Assembly: GCF_017875645.1 (NCBI RefSeq)
Contig: NZ_JAGGMR010000001.1
Coordinates: 2,170,001-2,234,000, forward strand
Direction: 5' to 3'
From: Nocardia goodfellowii
Lineage (GTDB): Bacteria > Actinomycetota > Actinomycetes > Mycobacteriales > Mycobacteriaceae
Length of the DNA stretch: 64,000 nt
Shown: piece by piece, positions 61,361-64,000 of the stretch
How the letters are laid out: every line of letters begins with the position of its first letter
Position numbering within the stretch: position 1 is the first letter of the stretch
Position numbers and translations under genes: made by a program
Notes under the pieces: generated by a model
The model's database searches: none
Seen by the model: the letters and a program-made list of their open reading frames with translations, nothing else
What the model was told of the DNA's origin: nothing

Positions 61361-63601
61361 ATGACGGATACTGCCCTAGGCAAACCACGCCCGGCAGCCA
61401 TGGATCGGAGGACGTGCGCAGGCATGAACGGTGACGTCGGTCCCGGCGTGGACTATCGCCCGCTGATCCTCGACGAGTCGGCGCCCGGCGATGCGCCCAT
61501 GCTCGCGCAACTGCGCAAATCGGCCCGGATTCGCATCCTCGATCTGCGCGACCCGCTGCGCCGGGAGCTCGGCAAGATCACGAACCCCATCGAGGCCGAA
61601 CCCACGGACCGCTGGGTGTACTACCCGTGGCGGCGCACCATGGTCGGGCTGCTGGACGAAACCTCCTTCCGCGCCCTGCGGCTGGACCGCAACCGCAACA
61701 AACTCACCCGCGCCGAACAGCGGCGATTGAGCGAGCAGCGGATCGGCGTCGTCGGACAGAGCGTCGGCCACGCCTGCGCGTACACCATCGCCCTCGAAGG
61801 CGGCTGCGGCATGCTGCGGCTGGCCGATTTCGACGAGATCGAGCTCTCCAACCTGAATCGGGTGCCGGGCAACATCTTCGACATCGGTGTGAACAAATCG
61901 ATCGTCACCGCCCGGCGCATCGCCGAACTCGACCCGTACCTGCCGGTGGAGGTCCGCACGTCCGGCATCACCGAGGATTCCGTCGAGGAATTCCTCACCG
62001 GGCTCTCGATCGTCATCGAGGAATGCGATTCGCTGGACATCAAATTCGCGGTCCGCGAAGGCGCGCGGCGGCACCGCATTCCCTTACTCATGGAGACCAG
62101 CGACCGCGGGTTGTTCGATGTCGAACGCTACGACCTGGAACCCGGGCGGCTGCCGTTCCACGGCCTGCTCGGCGCCACCACCGGCGCGGACCTGCGTGGC
62201 CTGAGCACCAAAGACAAAGCGCCGCACGTCATGCGAATTTTGGACCCCGGCCAGCTGTCCGCGCGGATGGCGGCGAGCTTGGTCGAGATCGACGAAACCG
62301 TCACGACCTGGCCGCAACTCGGCGGCGAAGTGCAACTGGGCGCGGCGATCGTGGCGGCGGCCGTGCGCCGAATCGGGTTGGGGCACAAGCTTTCCTCCGG
62401 CCGCGTGCGCGTCGACCTGGAACACGGGCTGGACGCGCTGGCCGAACCGGAGCCGGACGAGGAGCCGCTGCTCGACGCGCACCGGCCGGTGTCGGCCGCG
62501 GCGCCCGGCACGCCGATCGAACGAGTGCTCGAATGCGCGCAGCGCGCCCCGTCCGGGGGCAATACCCAGCCATGGGTGCTGCGCGGCGACGACGCCGAAC
62601 TCCGGATGGAACTGGTGCGCACGCGATCCTCGGCACTGGATATCGGGTATCGGGGCAGCGCCGTCGCGATCGGCGCGGCCCTGCACAACGCCCGAGCCGC
62701 GGCGGCCGCGCACGGCATCCTGGGACCACACCGCGTCCGCGAGGACGAGGCCGGCGCGCTCACCGCGAGCATGCGGTTCGGCTCCGGCGATGACGCTCTG
62801 CTGGCCCGGGACTATCCGGCTGCCTTGTCCCGGGAAACGAACCGGCGTCTCGGCAATGGTGCGGCGATCTCGGGTCGGGTACTCGCGAGCCTGGCCACGG
62901 CGGCCGCGGCCGAGGGCGCGAAGATCCGCTACGTCACCGACCGCGCCGATATCGACCAGGCCGCTGACCTGCTCGGCAACTCCGACCGGATCCGCTATCT
63001 CACCCCGCGCCTGCACGAAGAACTGTTCGCCGAACTGCGCTGGCCGGGGGAGGATCCGCTGACCGGCATCGACGTCCGCAGCCTCGAACTCACCCCCGTC
63101 GAGCAGGCCAAACTGCGGATGGCCCGGCGCTCGGACGTGATGGCGCGACTGCGCGAATGGTCGGCCGGTCACGCGCTCGGCGAATACACCCGGGACCGGG
63201 TGAACTCCAGCTCCGCCGTGCTCGCGGTGACCTTGCCCTGTCCCGAGGGCCCCCCGACTCGCGGCGACTATGTCCGGGCCGGCGCGGCCGCCCAGCGGGT
63301 GTGGCTCGAGGCCGGACGCCGAGGTCTCGCCGTGCAACCTGTCTCGCCGGTGTACCTCTACGCACGGCAACCTGACGAGTTGGTCGCGATTTCCCCCGAT
63401 TTCGCGGATACACTGACTTCACTTCAGGGCCGTTTCCTGGACCTGCTAGGAGTGCCTCGACATGAGATCATGGCATTGGTGCTTCGCCTGAGCTACGCGG
63501 CAGCAGCCACGGTCCGCAGTAGGCGGCTCCCCTCCGGGGAGGGCCTTCGGCGCAGCCCGTGGGGCGGTTCGCAACAGTCGGGCGCGGGCGACCGCAGCTA
63601 G
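61361..63601 (+). CDS. ThiF-type adenylyltransferase fused to a nitroreductase-like domain (MoeY-like)
   Basis: A 746-residue fusion. N-terminal half: E1-like/ThiF fold with GVVGQSVGHACAYTIALEGG and RLADFDEIELSNLNRVPGN; no zinc CxxC pairs are visible. C-terminal half: nitroreductase-like, starting ECAQRAPSGGNTQPWVLRG. It matches Rv1355c (MoeY) of M. tuberculosis in size and layout. Function is not proven; the Moe name is by similarity only. Starts at 61361, 61400 or 61424 are all possible; the domain begins near residue 95 either way. Confidence 0.82.
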   Translation: MTDTALGKPRPAAMDRRTCAGMNGDVGPGVDYRPLILDESAPGDAPMLAQLRKSARIRILDLRDPLRRELGKITNPIEAEPTDRWVYYPWRRTMVGLLDETSFRALRLDRNRNKLTRAEQRRLSEQRIGVVGQSVGHACAYTIALEGGCGMLRLADFDEIELSNLNRVPGNIFDIGVNKSIVTARRIAELDPYLPVEVRTSGITEDSVEEFLTGLSIVIEECDSLDIKFAVREGARRHRIPLLMETSDRGLFDVERYDLEPGRLPFHGLLGATTGADLRGLSTKDKAPHVMRILDPGQLSARMAASLVEIDETVTTWPQLGGEVQLGAAIVAAAVRRIGLGHKLSSGRVRVDLEHGLDALAEPEPDEEPLLDAHRPVSAAAPGTPIERVLECAQRAPSGGNTQPWVLRGDDAELRMELVRTRSSALDIGYRGSAVAIGAALHNARAAAAAHGILGPHRVREDEAGALTASMRFGSGDDALLARDYPAALSRETNRRLGNGAAISGRVLASLATAAAAEGAKIRYVTDRADIDQAADLLGNSDRIRYLTPRLHEELFAELRWPGEDPLTGIDVRSLELTPVEQAKLRMARRSDVMARLREWSAGHALGEYTRDRVNSSSAVLAVTLPCPEGPPTRGDYVRAGAAAQRVWLEAGRRGLAVQPVSPVYLYARQPDELVAISPDFADTLTSLQGRFLDLLGVPRHEIMALVLRLSYAAAATVRSRRLPSGEGLRRSPWGGSQQSGAGDRS

Positions 63602-63617
63602 CACGATCGGAGACAGG

Positions 63618-64000
63618 GTGCCTCGCCGAACGCTCGACTCGTTGGTGACCGAAGTCGCCGCCGAGTTGATGGGCGTCGACGCCACGACCATGGTGGCGGC
63701 GAGCGAACGCGTGCTGGCCAAACTGGTCGAGCATTTCGACGTCGACTTCAGCTATCTCCGCCACACCGAGCGCGACCGCCGGGCCACCGTGCTGATCGCG
63801 GAATGGCCGCACCGTGCCGAGGTCCCTGATCCGGACCCGCTGAAAGTCGTCTACTTCGAGCACGCCGACTCGGTCTTCCGGGAACTCGAACACGCGATCG
63901 AGCCGATCATCGTGCGCCCCGACGTGCAGTCCGCCGACTACCAGGAGACGATCCGCCGGTCCTCCGGCATCCCGACCGTCGCGATGGCCGCGGTGCCGCT
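63618..64000 (+). CDS. GAF-domain protein, N-terminal part (probable GGDEF/EAL c-di-GMP protein, partial)
   Basis: GTG 63618 opens a frame that runs off the window (127 codons). It contains a GAF-like start: SLVTEVAAELMGVDATTMVA, VLAKLVEHFDVDFSYLRHTE, RRATVLIAEWPHRAEVPDPD. This strongly resembles the N-terminus of Rv1354c, a GAF-GGDEF-EAL protein next to Rv1355c in M. tuberculosis. The catalytic domains lie beyond the edge. Confidence 0.85.
   Translation, partial: MPRRTLDSLVTEVAAELMGVDATTMVAASERVLAKLVEHFDVDFSYLRHTERDRRATVLIAEWPHRAEVPDPDPLKVVYFEHADSVFRELEHAIEPIIVRPDVQSADYQETIRRSSGIPTVAMAAVP

Overview
The window looks like a piece of a Nocardia chromosome, or a close mycolic-acid-containing relative. 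Base composition is high-GC over nearly all of it. Gene order repeatedly follows the Mycobacterium tuberculosis core: sucD / DUF5336 / perM / purN / purH, then mprA-mprB-pepD-moaB2, then mscL / ruc / 5-formyl-THF cyclo-ligase / galU / glp / rimJ / sepX, and finally a moeY-like gene before a GAF-containing protein. Two adjacent MspA-type porins match the NfpA/NfpB pair known from Nocardia farcinica. These assignments come from reading the protein sequences and from remembered gene order; no database search was run.

Layout. 1-8300: end of sucD, membrane proteins, purine biosynthesis (purN, purH), a GH20 hexosaminidase and a lipoprotein. 8345-11296: a divergent zinc-starvation locus with cysteine-free ribosomal protein paralogues (L28, L33, S14, S18 on one arm; L31, L32 on the other) and an Mrf-type COG0523 protein; the intergenic region carries two Zur-like sites in opposite orientation. 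11600-17470: a DUF1906 protein and a conservon (histidine kinase-like, roadblock, DUF742, GTPase) with a fifth membrane-protein gene. 17770-22230: MprAB two-component system, PepD protease, MoaB2 and a short conserved protein. 22440-24670: porin pair and MscL. 24740-31065: a SAF protein, a Ruc-like zinc-ribbon protein behind a CIRCE-like operator, folate, UDP-glucose and molybdopterin genes, RimJ, SepX and a tRNA-Ala(CGC).

31070-35160 is the odd part. Directly after the tRNA-Ala the base composition drops and gene density collapses. The only clear gene is a 612-residue protein with an N-terminal SIR2-like (NADase/deacetylase fold) domain and a C-terminal segment that resembles a GAF-type sensor. 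This is the best candidate for a poorly described, probably anti-phage, system.

35163-61218 is a high-GC accessory and metabolic region: oxidoreductases, a STAS/ATPase pair, a TetR-controlled flavin monooxygenase, AlkD-like protein, oleate hydratase, M28 peptidase, MsrA, cyclopropane fatty-acid synthase, PhoD phosphatase, hydrolases, PpnP, a two-gene membrane/beta-propeller cassette, a DJ-1/PfpI protein and two coupled GyrI-like proteins. 61361-64000: a ThiF-nitroreductase fusion (MoeY-like) and the start of a GAF protein that probably continues into c-di-GMP domains beyond the window.
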